A DNA stretch of 64,000 nt. It comes from Bacillus sp. S/N-304-OC-R1 (GTDB lineage: Bacteria > Bacillota > Bacilli > Bacillales > Cytobacillaceae). The position numbers and the translations under genes are program-made. This document shows positions 8,783 to 18,427 of the stretch, one piece after another; positions within the stretch are counted from its first letter, which is position 1; the number at the start of each line of letters is the position of its first letter. Location: positions 310,001 through 374,000 of the forward strand of contig NZ_JACWFE010000001.1 of assembly GCF_019749375.1 (NCBI RefSeq), given 5' to 3'. Under the pieces are notes generated by a model. The model was given only the letters and a program-made list of their open reading frames with translations, ran no database searches and was not told the DNA's origin.

Positions 8783-9742
8783 TTAGCGGGAACCCTTTAT
8801 ATATGGCACACCTGATGCTTTTGGGGCATCCGCACGCCCGATAAATCCTGTTAACGCAAGAATAGTTAACACATATGGTGCAATCAATAAATAGACATTA
8901 GGAATGTTCTCAAGGAACGGTAAGCTTGAACCGATAATACTTAAGCTTTGGGCAAAACCAAAGAATAAAGCCGCACCCATTGCACCTAGCGGATGCCATT
9001 TACCGAAAATCATTGCCGCCAGAGCCATAAATCCTTGTCCGCTTATTGTTGCGTGACTGAAGTCTGAAGTAATTGACTGTGCATAAATTCCTCCGCCAAT
9101 TCCACCAAGCGCTCCAGAAAGAATAACAGCGATATAACGAATTTTCGTTACATTTACTCCCATTGTGTCTGCAGCCATTGGATGTTCCCCGACAGCGCGT
9201 AATCTTAAACCAAAAGGTGTCTTAAAAATTACATACCACGCAATAATTGCTACAATAATAGCCACATAGGATGTGTAATACGTATTAGAGAAAAACAATT
9301 TTCCAAGTACAGGTATGTTATCTAGTATTGGAATATCAACTTTGTGAAATCCCTTTTGAATAATATCTGTTTGACCTTTTCCATAGATAAACTTTACTAG
9401 GAATAGTGCAGCTCCAATTGCTAATAAATTGATTGCTACCCCTGATACTACTTGGTCAGCCCTAAATGTAATAGAAGCAATTGCATGAAAAACAGATAAA
9501 AATGCTCCGACAACCATTGCTGCCAAAAGTGAAACCCAAGGAGTCATTTCGCCAAATGTACTAGCAAAAGTCAAGTTAAAGACAATGGCTGTAAAAGCAC
9601 CAATAACCATTAACCCCTCTAGTCCAATGTTAACAACTCCAGAACGCTCAGAAAAGGTTCCGCCTAAAGCAGTGAATATAAGTGGTGCTGCCCAAAGCAT
9701 AGTAGAGGGAATGATAATTGCTAATATATCCATGATGCCCAC
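8783..9742 (-). CDS. nupQ: Nucleoside (guanosine) ABC transporter permease NupQ
   Basis: 319 residues, polytopic, of the BPD_transp_2 permease family that serves branched-chain amino acid, sugar and BMP-type nucleoside importers. The segment FSERSGVVNIGLEGLMVIGA near residue 30 is the family hallmark. The start is a GTG directly after the nupP stop, with AAAGGGGG eight bases before it; an ATG three codons later is the alternative. With NupP it should form the membrane channel for substrate captured by NupN. The guanosine assignment rests on resemblance to the Bacillus subtilis nupNOPQ (yufNOPQ) products; inosine or other nucleosides are possible. Confidence 0.88.
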   Translation of the reverse strand: MGIMDILAIIIPSTMLWAAPLIFTALGGTFSERSGVVNIGLEGLMVIGAFTAIVFNLTFASTFGEMTPWVSLLAAMVVGAFLSVFHAIASITFRADQVVSGVAINLLAIGAALFLVKFIYGKGQTDIIQKGFHKVDIPILDNIPVLGKLFFSNTYYTSYVAIIVAIIAWYVIFKTPFGLRLRAVGEHPMAADTMGVNVTKIRYIAVILSGALGGIGGGIYAQSITSDFSHATISGQGFMALAAMIFGKWHPLGAMGAALFFGFAQSLSIIGSSLPFLENIPNVYLLIAPYVLTILALTGFIGRADAPKASGVPYIKGSR

Positions 9743-10789
9743 TTATTTCGCCCCCTTTTTCCCAATGCGGTCAATAAAGATTCGAATCATATAACTTGCT
9801 GCAACGAAAAATACAATTAATGCAATAATAATATCAACAAGCTCATTTGGAACCCCAGCCTCAAGTGGCATATTTAAAGCACCAACTTTTAAAGCACCAA
9901 ATAAGAGCGCTGCTAAAATGATGCCAATCGGCCCATTAGCACCTAATAATGCTACTGCAATACCATCAAATCCAACTCCTGTAAATCCGCCTCTTATTGC
10001 TGTATACCCAAATGTACCGAGTCCTTCCATCGCCCCAGCAAGACCCGCAAAGGCACCTGAAATGACCATTGATAGAATGATGTTTGAACGAACATTCATC
10101 CCAGCATACTCTGATGCATGCTGATTAATTCCAACAGCTCTAAGTTCAAATCCGCGAGTTGTCTTTTCCAAAATGAACCACATTAAAAATACACAAATAA
10201 GTGCAACAACAATTCCCCAATGCAATCGGGAGTAATCCGTTAAACCTTCAAGAAATGGTGAACGCAGTGATGCAGTATCATGAATATTAGGAGTACGATC
10301 ACTTTTTTCGGAAAGAACAGATCTTACAATATAGTTGGAAATATGCAAGGCCACATAGTTTAACATGATTGTGACAATAACCTCATGTACTCGAAACCTT
10401 GCTTTTAAAAAGCCTGGTATAAAAGCCCACAATGCACCTGCTGCCGCTGCTGCTAAAATAGCTAACGGTAAATGAATAAATTTTGGAAGATCAAAGGCAA
10501 CCCCTACCCAAACTGCTGCCAGCCATCCAACAATCAGCTGGCCCTCTACACCGATATTAAATAATCCGGTCTTAAAGGCAAAGGCGACAGCTAGTCCTGC
10601 AAGAATATATGGAGTTACCTGTCTAATTGTTTCACCAGTATAATAAATATCCCCAAATGCACCATCCCAAAGAGCATAAAACGCATCGCCTGCATTATAG
10701 CCCGTCGCAATCATTATGATTGTACCTGCAAGCATTCCTAATAAAACTGCAAGGACGGGAACAATTAAATTTTTAAAGCGATTAGACAT
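9743..10789 (-). CDS. nupP: Nucleoside (guanosine) ABC transporter permease NupP
   Basis: Polytopic permease of about 348 residues, the partner of NupQ. The family motif FKTGLFNIGVEGQLIVGWLA lies in the first third. The ATG at 10789 is preferred (AGGTG nine bases before it); a GTG at 10801 in the same frame also has a possible ribosome binding site. The gene overlaps the end of nupO by 8 bases with this start, showing translational coupling. At least eight hydrophobic segments are visible, starting with the signal-anchor LIVPVLAVLLGMLAGTIIM. Confidence 0.87.
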   Translation of the reverse strand: MSNRFKNLIVPVLAVLLGMLAGTIIMIATGYNAGDAFYALWDGAFGDIYYTGETIRQVTPYILAGLAVAFAFKTGLFNIGVEGQLIVGWLAAVWVGVAFDLPKFIHLPLAILAAAAAGALWAFIPGFLKARFRVHEVIVTIMLNYVALHISNYIVRSVLSEKSDRTPNIHDTASLRSPFLEGLTDYSRLHWGIVVALICVFLMWFILEKTTRGFELRAVGINQHASEYAGMNVRSNIILSMVISGAFAGLAGAMEGLGTFGYTAIRGGFTGVGFDGIAVALLGANGPIGIILAALLFGALKVGALNMPLEAGVPNELVDIIIALIVFFVAASYMIRIFIDRIGKKGAK

Positions 10790-12317
10790 TGGCTTCTTCA
10801 CCTGCTTCCTTCCGTTTCGAACCAGCCATTAATAGTCCTAATTCTTGTTCAGTCGTTTGTTTTGGATCTACAACCGCAACAATTTTCCCTTCATAGATAA
10901 CAGCAATTCTATCACTTACATTTAATATTTCATCGAGCTCAAATGATAATAACAAAACTGCTTTTCCATGGTCACGCTGGTCAATAAGACGTTTATGAAT
11001 AAACTCTATTGCTCCAACATCAAGACCTCTTGTTGGCTGTGCAGCAATCAGCATGTCAGGATCACGGTCAACTTCACGGCCAATAATAGCCTTTTGCTGG
11101 TTACCACCTGATAATGCCCGTGCGGGAGTATATTCACTCGGAGTACGAACATCATATTCCTGAATTAAACTTTTAGCCTTTTTATTAATTTCTTTAAAAT
11201 TTAAAATGCCTTTATTGGAATATGGCTTTTGGTAATATGTTTGCAAAACCATGTTTTCCCCAATAGGAAAATCAAGTACAAGACCGTGCTTATGGCGATC
11301 CTGCGGAATATGCCCGATACCCGATTCAGTTACTTTTCTAGGCACTAAATTTCGAATTTCCTTGTCATTAAGTTTAATAGAACCGCTTTCAGACTTTCTC
11401 AATCCTGTAATAGCTTCAAGCAATTCCGTCTGACCGTTTCCGTCAACTCCTGCAATTCCTAATATCTCTCCTGCTTTTACTGTCAGGCTTAAACCATCAA
11501 CTGCTGGAAGGCCTCGAGAATCCTTAACATGCAGATCATCAATAACAAGAACGTCCTGTTTTGGCTGCGATTCTTTCTTTTCCGTTTTAAATGTAACTTC
11601 CCGGCCAACCATTAAGCTTGCCAGCTCATTTGGATTTGTTTCACTTACATTGACTGTGCCAATCCCTACACCTTTGCGAATGACTGTTACACGATCACAG
11701 ACATCCATTATTTCTTTTAATTTGTGTGTAATTAAGATGATAGATTTACCTTCATTAATTAATGCCTTCATGATTTGAATAAGCTCATGAATCTCCTGAG
11801 GCGTTAAAACAGCTGTAGGCTCATCAAAAATAAGAATTTCTGCACCTCGGTAAAGCGTTTTTAAAATTTCTACACGCTGCTGCATACCTACTGAAATATC
11901 AGCGATCTTAGCTCTAGGATCAACAGCAAGACCATATTTTTCTGAAATTTCTCTTACTTCTTTTTCCGCTTTTTTAATATCAATCTTGCCACCGACAGTT
12001 GTTTCTTTTCCAAGAATGATATTTTCGGTTACTGTAAAAGGATCTACTAGCATGAAGTGCTGATGCACCATCCCAATTCCTAAATCGTTTGCGATATTCG
12101 GATTTGTAATTTTCACTGGCTTCCCTTTTACACGAATTTCTCCTTGTTCTGGTTGATATAGCCCAAATAGAACGTTCATTAGAGTTGATTTCCCAGCACC
12201 ATTTTCACCAAGCAACGCATGAATTTCACCTTTTTTTAACTGAAGGGTTATATTATCATTCGCAACTATTCCAGGAAACTCTTTACGGATATTGAGCATT
12301 TCAATTACATATTCCAT
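10782..12317 (-). CDS. nupO: Nucleoside (guanosine) ABC transporter ATP-binding protein NupO
   Basis: About 511 residues with two ABC domains fused in one chain, as in RbsA-type and BMP-type importers. Domain 1 has Walker A GENGAGKST, signature ISVGMQQR and Walker B ILIFDEPTAVL. Domain 2 has the degenerate Walker A GVDGNGQTE with signature LSGGNQQKAIIGRE, a mismatch normal for this family. The start is one of two adjacent ATGs (12317 or 12320) behind AAGGAG; a GTG at 12326 lies inside the ribosome binding site. A 318-base gap with a terminator separates it from nupN, while it overlaps nupP. Confidence 0.9.
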   Translation of the reverse strand: MEYVIEMLNIRKEFPGIVANDNITLQLKKGEIHALLGENGAGKSTLMNVLFGLYQPEQGEIRVKGKPVKITNPNIANDLGIGMVHQHFMLVDPFTVTENIILGKETTVGGKIDIKKAEKEVREISEKYGLAVDPRAKIADISVGMQQRVEILKTLYRGAEILIFDEPTAVLTPQEIHELIQIMKALINEGKSIILITHKLKEIMDVCDRVTVIRKGVGIGTVNVSETNPNELASLMVGREVTFKTEKKESQPKQDVLVIDDLHVKDSRGLPAVDGLSLTVKAGEILGIAGVDGNGQTELLEAITGLRKSESGSIKLNDKEIRNLVPRKVTESGIGHIPQDRHKHGLVLDFPIGENMVLQTYYQKPYSNKGILNFKEINKKAKSLIQEYDVRTPSEYTPARALSGGNQQKAIIGREVDRDPDMLIAAQPTRGLDVGAIEFIHKRLIDQRDHGKAVLLLSFELDEILNVSDRIAVIYEGKIVAVVDPKQTTEQELGLLMAGSKRKEAGEEANV

Positions 12318-12396
12318 CATTTTCACTCCTTGCTCAAAATAAAAGGAAAGTAATAGTAGTAAGATGTCAGACCTTTAATAAACTAATTTTCGCTTC

Positions 12397-12402
12397 ATTA
12401 TA
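12397..12402 (-). promoter_or_regulatory. Possible -10 box ahead of nupO
   Basis: A perfect TATAAT lies 80 bases ahead of nupO on the minus strand, but no good -35 box is found 16-18 bases upstream. It could allow the importer genes some expression independent of nupN readthrough. The rest of the 12403-12508 stretch shows nothing I can name. Confidence 0.3.
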
Positions 12403-12508
12403 CTGAAGATATTAATTCAGAGATAATGTGCTCCTTTAGTTACTTCATGAATCCAATTCAAATTTGGCTCAGCAAAGCAAATATTGTAAAGTCAATAAAA
12501 TCTTAAGT

Positions 12509-12538
12509 GAAGTGCAGAAAAATATGTTTCTGCACTTC
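12509..12538 (-). repeat. Long hairpin between nupN and nupO
   Basis: GAAGTGCAGAAA (12509-12520) and its exact complement (12527-12538) form a 12-bp stem with a six-base loop, and CTTAA/TTAAG arms extend it after a 2-base internal mismatch. There is no T run directly behind it. It lies after the nupN terminator, so it would be at the 5' side of any readthrough nupOPQ message, where it could protect the RNA or bind a regulator. Confidence 0.6.
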
Positions 12539-12574
12539 AATTAAGCTTCTATTTTAACAAAAATATAAGAATCT

Positions 12575-12620
12575 AAAAAAAGGAATAAGGGGGCCGGTTA
12601 TTCAAACCCGCTTATTCCTC
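12575..12620 (-). terminator. Intra-operon terminator behind nupN
   Basis: AGGAATAAG and CTTATTCCT arms (12611-12619 and 12581-12589) enclose an inner CGGGTT/AACCGG stem, followed by seven T on the minus strand. It lies 16 bases after the nupN stop. Placed between the binding-protein gene and the transporter genes, it should give more lipoprotein than channel, a common arrangement for ABC importers. Confidence 0.85.
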
Positions 12621-12635
12621 TTATATAGGAAAATA

Positions 12636-13742
12636 TTACTGTGCCTTAAAATTTTTCAGTTCATCTAATGTGCCTGGAACTGTAATATCACCTTTTTTAA
12701 TTTTTTCAGACCATTCGTTAACAGCAGTTTCAATATCTGCTTTATTAGCAACTTCCTCATTAATCGGTGCTAGGTTTACACCTTCTTCTGCTAAACCATA
12801 TACTAGTGTTTTTCCGCCAGGGAAGTCTCCAGCTTTTGATTTCTCAGAGATATCAATTACTGCATGTTTAACACCCTTCATTGCAGAAGTTAAAATAACA
12901 TTTTGGTTTTTGCCATCGATTTCAACTACACCTTCAGCAGTCTGGTCTGAGTCAACACCGATTGCCCAGATTTCTCTTGAAGGATCTTTCTTCTTAAGGT
13001 CTTTAGCTTCAGTAAATAATCCGTTACCTGTTCCGCCAGCTGCGTGGAAAATTACGTCAATGCCTGAAGAATACATTTGAGAAGCAGTTGTTTTTCCAAG
13101 TTCTGCTTTGTCAAACGCTCCTGTATAATGAACATTTACTTTAATATCTGGGTTTACGGCTTGAACACCAGCTAAGAATCCAGACTCGAAACGTTCAATA
13201 ACAGGAATTTCCATTCCGCCAATGAAACCAATTTTATTTGTTTTTGTAGCTTTTGCTGCAGCTACCCCAGCAAGGAATGCCGCTTCTTGCTCTTTGAACA
13301 GAACGCTTACAACGTTTGGCTGTTCAACTACACCATCAATGATACCAAAGTGAGTATCCTTTTGTTGTTGAGCAATTGTGTTAATATCTTCTACCATTAG
13401 GAAACCAACACCGAAAACTAAATTAAATCCTTCACGAGAAAGCTTGTTTAGGTTTGTTGAATAGTCAGCATCTGATTTAGATTGAAGATAATCATAACCT
13501 GTTTTGCCTTGCTCCATACCATTGTTCGTTCCAAACTCTTTTAGACCTTCCCATGCTGATTGGTTAAATGATTTATCATCCACACCGCCAACATCTGTTA
13601 CCATTGCAACTGAGAAAGCACTTTCATTTTTTTCGTTTTTAGCTGCCCCATTATCTTTCTCTTCGGACTTTCCACAAGCACCTAAAATCGTACCAGCAGC
13701 TAACACAAGAGATAGTGCTAAACCAAATTTACGCTTTGTCAA
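12636..13742 (-). CDS. nupN: BMP-family nucleoside-binding lipoprotein NupN
   Basis: 368 residues. The first 22 form a lipoprotein signal peptide ending in lipobox LGAC (Cys23), then an acidic linker, then the BMP/Med periplasmic-binding fold ([20 protein letters not shown] at about 45-64, later [14 protein letters not shown]). It would capture nucleosides outside the membrane for NupOPQ. The start is a TTG with AGGGGG eight bases before it. It lies 81 bases behind the GntR gene with no terminator between, so both may be on one transcript. Bacillus subtilis NupN binds guanosine; the same substrate is inferred here. Confidence 0.9.
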   Translation of the reverse strand: MTKRKFGLALSLVLAAGTILGACGKSEEKDNGAAKNEKNESAFSVAMVTDVGGVDDKSFNQSAWEGLKEFGTNNGMEQGKTGYDYLQSKSDADYSTNLNKLSREGFNLVFGVGFLMVEDINTIAQQQKDTHFGIIDGVVEQPNVVSVLFKEQEAAFLAGVAAAKATKTNKIGFIGGMEIPVIERFESGFLAGVQAVNPDIKVNVHYTGAFDKAELGKTTASQMYSSGIDVIFHAAGGTGNGLFTEAKDLKKKDPSREIWAIGVDSDQTAEGVVEIDGKNQNVILTSAMKGVKHAVIDISEKSKAGDFPGGKTLVYGLAEEGVNLAPINEEVANKADIETAVNEWSEKIKKGDITVPGTLDELKNFKAQ

Positions 13743-13823
13743 GGTATTAACCCCCTATTAGTTTATTAATCTGATAGTAGAAAAGGCTTAGAGCTATTAC
13801 TAGTTTATTTTTCCTGTTTCTTT

Positions 13824-14549
13824 CTAGACCCTTTTTCTAAGAACATGAAAGCTAAACTTATCAGCTCTAAAATAGTTAACCGAGTATAGGATTGGTTCAT
13901 CCGCTTCATCGAAATGCAGTTGTTTAAGAACAAGCAATGCTGTTTCAGGATCACATTCTAAGATAGGGGAAATTTTTTCATGATAGCCAAGGGGCACAAT
14001 TTGGGTGAATGCATATGTAATTTTTCGGTTTGCTTTATTTTCCAGAATACTTAATAATGATTCTTGTTCATGAGAAAATTTCTCTTCAAGAATTTTTCCT
14101 GGAATTTTATCAATACAATACACCACAGGTTCACCATTCGCTGTACGTACTCTTTCAATCACAATTATTTCCTCATCACTAGAACATGAAAAACGGCGAA
14201 TATCCTCTTCAGTTGGTCCTATTGCTGCTGAACTCAAGAAAATGGTACCAGGCTTCATTCCTGCATTTGATATCATGTCAGTTACAGTATTTAACTGTTC
14301 AATTCCTGAAGTGAACATAGGCTTTGCATTTACAAATGTCCCTACTCCATGCCTGCGAATAATAACGTTTTCTTCTTCAAGAATCCGTAAAGCTTCACGG
14401 AGGGTAGCTCTGCTTACACCGAGCTGCTTAGCAAGATCAAATTCAGAAGGGAGTTTCTCTTTCTCTTTATATGTTCCCACTTCTATATCTTGCTTTAAGC
14501 GATCAATCACTTGTAAATATAAATGCCGATTATCTGACTTAATGGTCAT
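13824..14549 (-). CDS. ymfC: GntR/HutC-family transcriptional regulator (YmfC/NupR-like)
   Basis: 242 residues. A winged helix-turn-helix occupies about 8-75 ([20 protein letters not shown], then the wing [12 protein letters not shown]), and a UTRA ligand-binding domain covers about 95-240. The start is the ATG at 14549, seven bases after GGAGG; the upstream in-frame start adds 17 residues that lack homology. Synteny with spoIIIE equates it with Bacillus subtilis YmfC, which I recall being renamed NupR as a repressor of nupNOPQ. Here that regulator sits directly upstream of nupNOPQ, supporting the link. A palindrome in its own leader is a candidate operator. Confidence 0.85.
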   Translation of the reverse strand: MTIKSDNRHLYLQVIDRLKQDIEVGTYKEKEKLPSEFDLAKQLGVSRATLREALRILEEENVIIRRHGVGTFVNAKPMFTSGIEQLNTVTDMISNAGMKPGTIFLSSAAIGPTEEDIRRFSCSSDEEIIVIERVRTANGEPVVYCIDKIPGKILEEKFSHEQESLLSILENKANRKITYAFTQIVPLGYHEKISPILECDPETALLVLKQLHFDEADEPILYSVNYFRADKFSFHVLRKRV

Positions 14550-14578
14550 GCAGGTTCCTCCAACACATTTTCTTGAAG

Positions 14579-14596
14579 ACATCAGACCTCTGATGT
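14579..14596 (-). promoter_or_regulatory. Candidate operator of the GntR regulator
   Basis: ACATCAGACCTCTGATGT is a palindrome with perfect 8-base arms around two central bases. It lies 30 bases ahead of the ymfC start and about 20-35 bases downstream of the expected transcription start. Position and symmetry suit autorepression by a dimeric GntR protein. A half-site ATCAGA also occurs on the minus strand at about 13772, ahead of nupN. Binding is inferred, not shown. Confidence 0.55.
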
Positions 14597-14621
14597 TCAA
14601 TCTTTCCTACTAATCGAAAAT

Positions 14622-14627
14622 ACTATA
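14622..14627 (-). promoter_or_regulatory. -10 box of the ymfC promoter
   Basis: TATAGT on the minus strand in an AT-rich region about 75 bases ahead of ymfC. The best hexamer at -35 (TTTCTT, 17 bases upstream) is poor, which suits a regulated promoter. The remainder up to 14700 is AT-rich with no further motif recognised. Confidence 0.4.
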
Positions 14628-14787
14628 TCATTTTTTAATAAATAAAGAAATAGTATTTATTGAAAAGTACCAAAAACGTACTACTACAAATATAATTTTT
14701 CATCTTTAAGAATAAATCCTTATATATAAACTCTCTGCAGAGGAGGATACTTCTAGTTTCTCACAATATCCTCTCAATTTTCCTAGT

Positions 14788-14823
14788 GGAAAAGACCCGT
14801 TTTTAATAAAAACGGGTCTTTCC
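14788..14823 (-). terminator. Terminator of spoIIIE
   Basis: AAAGACCCGTTTTT and its exact complement form a 14-bp stem with a 3-base loop, 10 bases after the spoIIIE stop. The T run on the minus strand is short (CTTTTCC), so the stem does most of the work. Confidence 0.8.
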
Positions 14824-14832
14824 TTTAATTCT

Positions 14833-17169
14833 CTAGGATGTAGCTTCTTCGGAAGGCTTTCCAACCAATACAGCTCTTGGCTTACTTCCTTCATATGGCC
14901 CAACAATACCTCTCGCTTCCATTTCGTCTATTAGCCGGGCTGCTCTAGTATAACCGATTCTAAATCTGCGCTGCAGCATGGAAACAGATGCAGTTTGCAT
15001 TTCCAGAATAAGCTCAACCGCTTCGTCATAAAGATCATCATCCACTTCTCTAGTTGTTTCCGGAATATCATCGGGGATCATTTCTTCTTGATATTGAGCT
15101 TTCTGCTGTTCAATAACAAAATTTACAACTTCCTCTACTTCCTCGTCAGATAAAAAGGCTCCTTGTATCCTAACAGGTTTAGATGCACCTACCGGCAGGA
15201 AAAGCATATCTCCTCTTCCAAGCAATTTCTCTGCACCGCCCATATCGAGAATAGTCCTTGAATCTGTTGCCGAAGAGACAGCAAAAGCAATTCTTGAAGG
15301 GATATTTGCTTTAATTACACCAGTAATAACATCAACAGAAGGACGTTGTGTAGCGATAATTAAATGAATCCCTGCGGCACGTGCCATCTGTGCAAGTCTT
15401 GTAATCGCATCTTCCACATCTGAAGAGGCAACCATCATTAAATCTGCAAGCTCGTCCACAATGACCACAATATAAGGTAGCAGTGGCTGCTGTGCTTCTT
15501 CTTCTGCATTATGCTTTCGGACATGTTCATTATATCCTTCAATATTTCTTGTTCCGGTATGGGAAAATAATTCATAGCGTCTTTCCATTTCATTCACGAC
15601 TTTTTTCAAAGCCTGCGAAGCTTTTTTGGCATCCGTTACAACCGGTGCTAATAAATGCGGCACACCATTATAAACATTTAACTCAACCATCTTAGGATCT
15701 ATCATCATTAGCTTAACTTCATGTGGTTTTGCACGCATTAAAATACTTGTTATGATTCCATTAATACACACACTTTTTCCACTGCCCGTTGCTCCAGCAA
15801 CTAATAAGTGAGGCATTTTGTTTAATTCTGCAAGGACTGATTCTCCAGTTATATCACGTCCAAGACCAATTAATAGCTTTGCGTCAGGCTTTTCATATTG
15901 CTTAGCCTCAATTACTTCTCTAAGCGAAACCATTGCTACCTCTGAATTAGGAACCTCGATCCCAATCGCAGATTTACCTGGAATTGGGGCTTCGATTCTA
16001 ATATCCTTAGCGGCAAGCGCTAAAGCTAAATCATCATGTAAGCTAACAATCTTACTTACCTTTACCCCAACATCCGGATGAACCTCATATTTCGTAACGG
16101 CTGGACCAAGATGTACTTGCGTTACTCTTGCCTTTACTCCAAAGCTCTGGAAGGTTCTCTCAAGTTTAGCAGCATTTGCATGTATTAATTCATATTCACC
16201 GCTTTGGTCCGTTTGACGAGGAAGCTTTAATAAGTTAATTGGCGGAAGCTCATAATCCATGTTTTCTACTTCAGTAAATGTGATCGGAGGACCAGAATCA
16301 GAATCTTGTACACTATTGTCACCCTTCACTTCTTGTACAGTTTCCTGTCTGTTTTGTTCATAATTAGCCCTTTCAACAAAGCTTGAAATTATTGGTTCAG
16401 GCTGCGGCTCTTCAATTTGTTCACTTGAACTATTAATTTTAATGACAGGCTCCGGGCTTTTTTCTTTCTTGGCCTTTTTATTCTCATCCTCTAATTGGGC
16501 TCTTCTTGTATTTTTTCTTTCTTGCTTATTTTCCTTCCAATCTGATAAATCGTCTTTAAAAGCTCCCCATTGTTTTTTTGAGAAACTCCCCATTCCACCT
16601 AGCAATTTTCCTATTGCTTCGCCAAAGGTTTTGCCAGTTATTAAGATAAATCCTACGATAATCAAAACAAATGAGATTATTTTTGTACCGGGTTCATCGA
16701 ACAAATAGTAAAATAAGGCAAAAAGGACAGCCCCGATCATTCCTCCACCTAAATCAGTTGTACTCGTTTCTCCATTCACTTCCATCCAAAATAATTCCCA
16801 AGTATTTGCGATAACACTAGGGTCTTGAAACTTTCCACCATTGGACAGAAGCTGAAATAGGGTAACGTGACTTAATAAAAGAAGAGAACAAATTATTAAA
16901 TATATCCCTACCAATTTTGGATGTAGAAAAAAAGGTATCTCCCTCTTCCACATTAAATAAACAGCAAAGACGATTAGCCCTATAAGGCTAACCATATACC
17001 ACTCACCCATAAAGAATCGAAAGAAAAAAACTGCCGCTTTCCCAACTGCTCCTAGCTTGGCCATTCCTATTGCTGCAAAAGCAATAATTGCAAGTGCAAT
17101 TAATTCATATTGTATCGTTTTTTTTATATTCTCTTTTTTCTTAGTCTTTCTTCGCTTTTTTTTAGCCAT
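14833..17169 (-). CDS. spoIIIE: DNA translocase SpoIIIE (FtsK family)
   Basis: 778 residues. The N-terminal 165 residues carry four transmembrane helices, followed by a charged linker (about 190-300), the FtsK alpha/beta RecA-type motor with Walker A GATGSGKS near residue 460, and a C-terminal winged-helix gamma domain that reads the SRS polarity sequences. It pumps the chromosome into the forespore across the sporulation septum. The ATG at 17169 follows AGGTG; the longer in-frame GTG is part of that site. Gene order tepA-ylzJ-spoIIIE-ymfC matches Bacillus subtilis. A second FtsK paralogue (SftA) would be elsewhere. Confidence 0.95.
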   Translation of the reverse strand: MAKKKRRKTKKKENIKKTIQYELIALAIIAFAAIGMAKLGAVGKAAVFFFRFFMGEWYMVSLIGLIVFAVYLMWKREIPFFLHPKLVGIYLIICSLLLLSHVTLFQLLSNGGKFQDPSVIANTWELFWMEVNGETSTTDLGGGMIGAVLFALFYYLFDEPGTKIISFVLIIVGFILITGKTFGEAIGKLLGGMGSFSKKQWGAFKDDLSDWKENKQERKNTRRAQLEDENKKAKKEKSPEPVIKINSSSEQIEEPQPEPIISSFVERANYEQNRQETVQEVKGDNSVQDSDSGPPITFTEVENMDYELPPINLLKLPRQTDQSGEYELIHANAAKLERTFQSFGVKARVTQVHLGPAVTKYEVHPDVGVKVSKIVSLHDDLALALAAKDIRIEAPIPGKSAIGIEVPNSEVAMVSLREVIEAKQYEKPDAKLLIGLGRDITGESVLAELNKMPHLLVAGATGSGKSVCINGIITSILMRAKPHEVKLMMIDPKMVELNVYNGVPHLLAPVVTDAKKASQALKKVVNEMERRYELFSHTGTRNIEGYNEHVRKHNAEEEAQQPLLPYIVVIVDELADLMMVASSDVEDAITRLAQMARAAGIHLIIATQRPSVDVITGVIKANIPSRIAFAVSSATDSRTILDMGGAEKLLGRGDMLFLPVGASKPVRIQGAFLSDEEVEEVVNFVIEQQKAQYQEEMIPDDIPETTREVDDDLYDEAVELILEMQTASVSMLQRRFRIGYTRAARLIDEMEARGIVGPYEGSKPRAVLVGKPSEEATS

Positions 17170-17267
17170 TGAGATCACCTGTATAATTCTTCATATTTCC
17201 ATCATCAACATCAATTTAATAAACCATGCATTGTTAAGTATGTAAAAGCTATAAATTTATGTATTGT

Positions 17268-17297
17268 AAAGAAGAAAGCAGCCATAATTTGGCTGCC
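17268..17297 (-). terminator. Terminator between ylzJ and spoIIIE
   Basis: GCAGCCA and TGGCTGC form a 7-bp stem with a 5-base loop, followed by TTTCTTCTTT. It lies 43 bases after the ylzJ stop. A TATAAT with an extended TG lies between ylzJ and this hairpin (17313-17318), so a short attenuated transcript toward spoIIIE is possible. Confidence 0.65.
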
Positions 17298-17339
17298 CCT
17301 GAAGTTTATTCTATTATAACACATTGCCTTAATACCCTG

Positions 17340-17552
17340 TTATGATAAAGTTATTTTTGCCCCCGGAAAACATGATTCATGAAGGTAATGTGCTGGATCA
17401 CTGCTCATAATACGAATTACTGTACATGTTTGACTATCATCCATATTTACTAATACTGGAATTCCTTGAAAAGAGACTAGTTTTTGTTTAGCGTAATCAC
17501 TTTCATTTGTTTGGTAAACTAGTTCTTGCGGCATCATTGTGTAAAGGATCAT
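17340..17552 (-). CDS. ylzJ: YlzJ-like small protein
   Basis: 70 residues, matching YlzJ by length and by location between tepA and spoIIIE. The start codon overlaps the tepA stop (ATGA), so the two are co-translated. It is soluble, with an [13 protein letters not shown] start and no recognised motif. Function unknown; the coupling suggests a role with TepA. Confidence 0.8.
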   Translation of the reverse strand: MILYTMMPQELVYQTNESDYAKQKLVSFQGIPVLVNMDDSQTCTVIRIMSSDPAHYLHESCFPGAKITLS

Positions 17553-18292
17553 TGGACAATCCCTTCATTCTTCTTTTTATTTAGATCAATTAATTCATTT
17601 AACTTTTGCAATGCAGGACCAATCCCTCCAACACTATCGATAAGACCGCATTCTACCGCATCTTTTCCAACTACGTTCGTACCGATGTCTCTCGTTAAAT
17701 TCCCTTTTGCAAACATTAATTCTTTGAAATATTCTTCTGTAATATTTGAATTCTTCGTAACAAAATTAATGACTCTCTCTTGCATCTTGTCTAAGTATTC
17801 GAATGTTTGGGGAACACCAATCACTAATCCCGTTAATCTAATTGGATGAATGGTCATAGTAGCTGTTTCTGCAATAAATGAATAGTCACATGAAACTGCA
17901 ATTGGTACTCCAATGGAATGTCCCCCTCCTAGCACAATTGAAACAGTTGGCTTTGATAACGAAGCAAGCATTTCCGATATGGCAAGACCTGCTTCAACAT
18001 CTCCTCCAACCGTATTTAAAATAACTAAAAGTCCTTCGATTTTTGGGTTTTGCTCAATTGCTACAATTTGGGGTATAAGGTGTTCATATTTTGTTGTTTT
18101 ATTTTGTGGCGGCAGCTGAAGATGCCCCTCAATTTGGCCAACAATGGTTAAACAGTGAATTTTAGAGTCTTGAGAAAGCTGTGGGACATTCGTTTGTCCA
18201 AGTTGCTGTATTTTCTCAATTAGACCTGAAGATTGTTCTTCCTTCGGCTGCTCCTCATTTTCAGAGCCGCTTTGTCTAAAATCATTATTCAT
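17549..18292 (-). CDS. tepA: TepA/ClpP-like serine protease (YmfB)
   Basis: 247 residues of the ClpP/crotonase fold. The nucleophile is S126 in [10 protein letters not shown] and the base H149 in [23 protein letters not shown] carries the oxyanion segment. The N-terminal 45 residues are polar and rich in Glu/Gln. TepA was first linked to protein export and later to degradation of small acid-soluble spore proteins during germination in Bacillus subtilis. It overlaps ylzJ by four bases. A GGGAG site precedes the ATG. Confidence 0.88.
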   Translation of the reverse strand: MNNDFRQSGSENEEQPKEEQSSGLIEKIQQLGQTNVPQLSQDSKIHCLTIVGQIEGHLQLPPQNKTTKYEHLIPQIVAIEQNPKIEGLLVILNTVGGDVEAGLAISEMLASLSKPTVSIVLGGGHSIGVPIAVSCDYSFIAETATMTIHPIRLTGLVIGVPQTFEYLDKMQERVINFVTKNSNITEEYFKELMFAKGNLTRDIGTNVVGKDAVECGLIDSVGGIGPALQKLNELIDLNKKKNEGIVQ

Positions 18293-18396
18293 TTTCTATA
18301 ATCTCCCTTCAAGACAATTTTTAAAAACCATAAAAGCCATATGGGTTTAGTATGGTCTTTGGAGATATTTTCATTCGGTACAACTTTTTTGCAATA

Positions 18397-18424
18397 GAAA
18401 AAGCACAGCTCAGCTGTGCTTTTG
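18397..18424 (-). terminator. Terminator of rnjB
   Basis: AAAAGCACAGC and GCTGTGCTTTT form a perfect 11-bp stem with a 3-base loop, followed by T and C on the minus strand. It lies directly after the rnjB stop and before tepA. Confidence 0.85.
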
Positions 18425-18427
18425 AAA

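Noticed and set aside
12361..12375. TGTCAGACCT resembling the ymfC palindrome, ahead of nupO
   Set aside because: Only part of one arm matches and there is no symmetric partner; likely chance in AT-rich DNA.
12670..13080. 136-codon open frame on the plus strand
   Set aside because: Antisense shadow of nupN.
14706..14906. 66-codon frame at the end of spoIIIE
   Set aside because: It overlaps the spoIIIE C-terminus in another frame and continues through the terminator hairpin.
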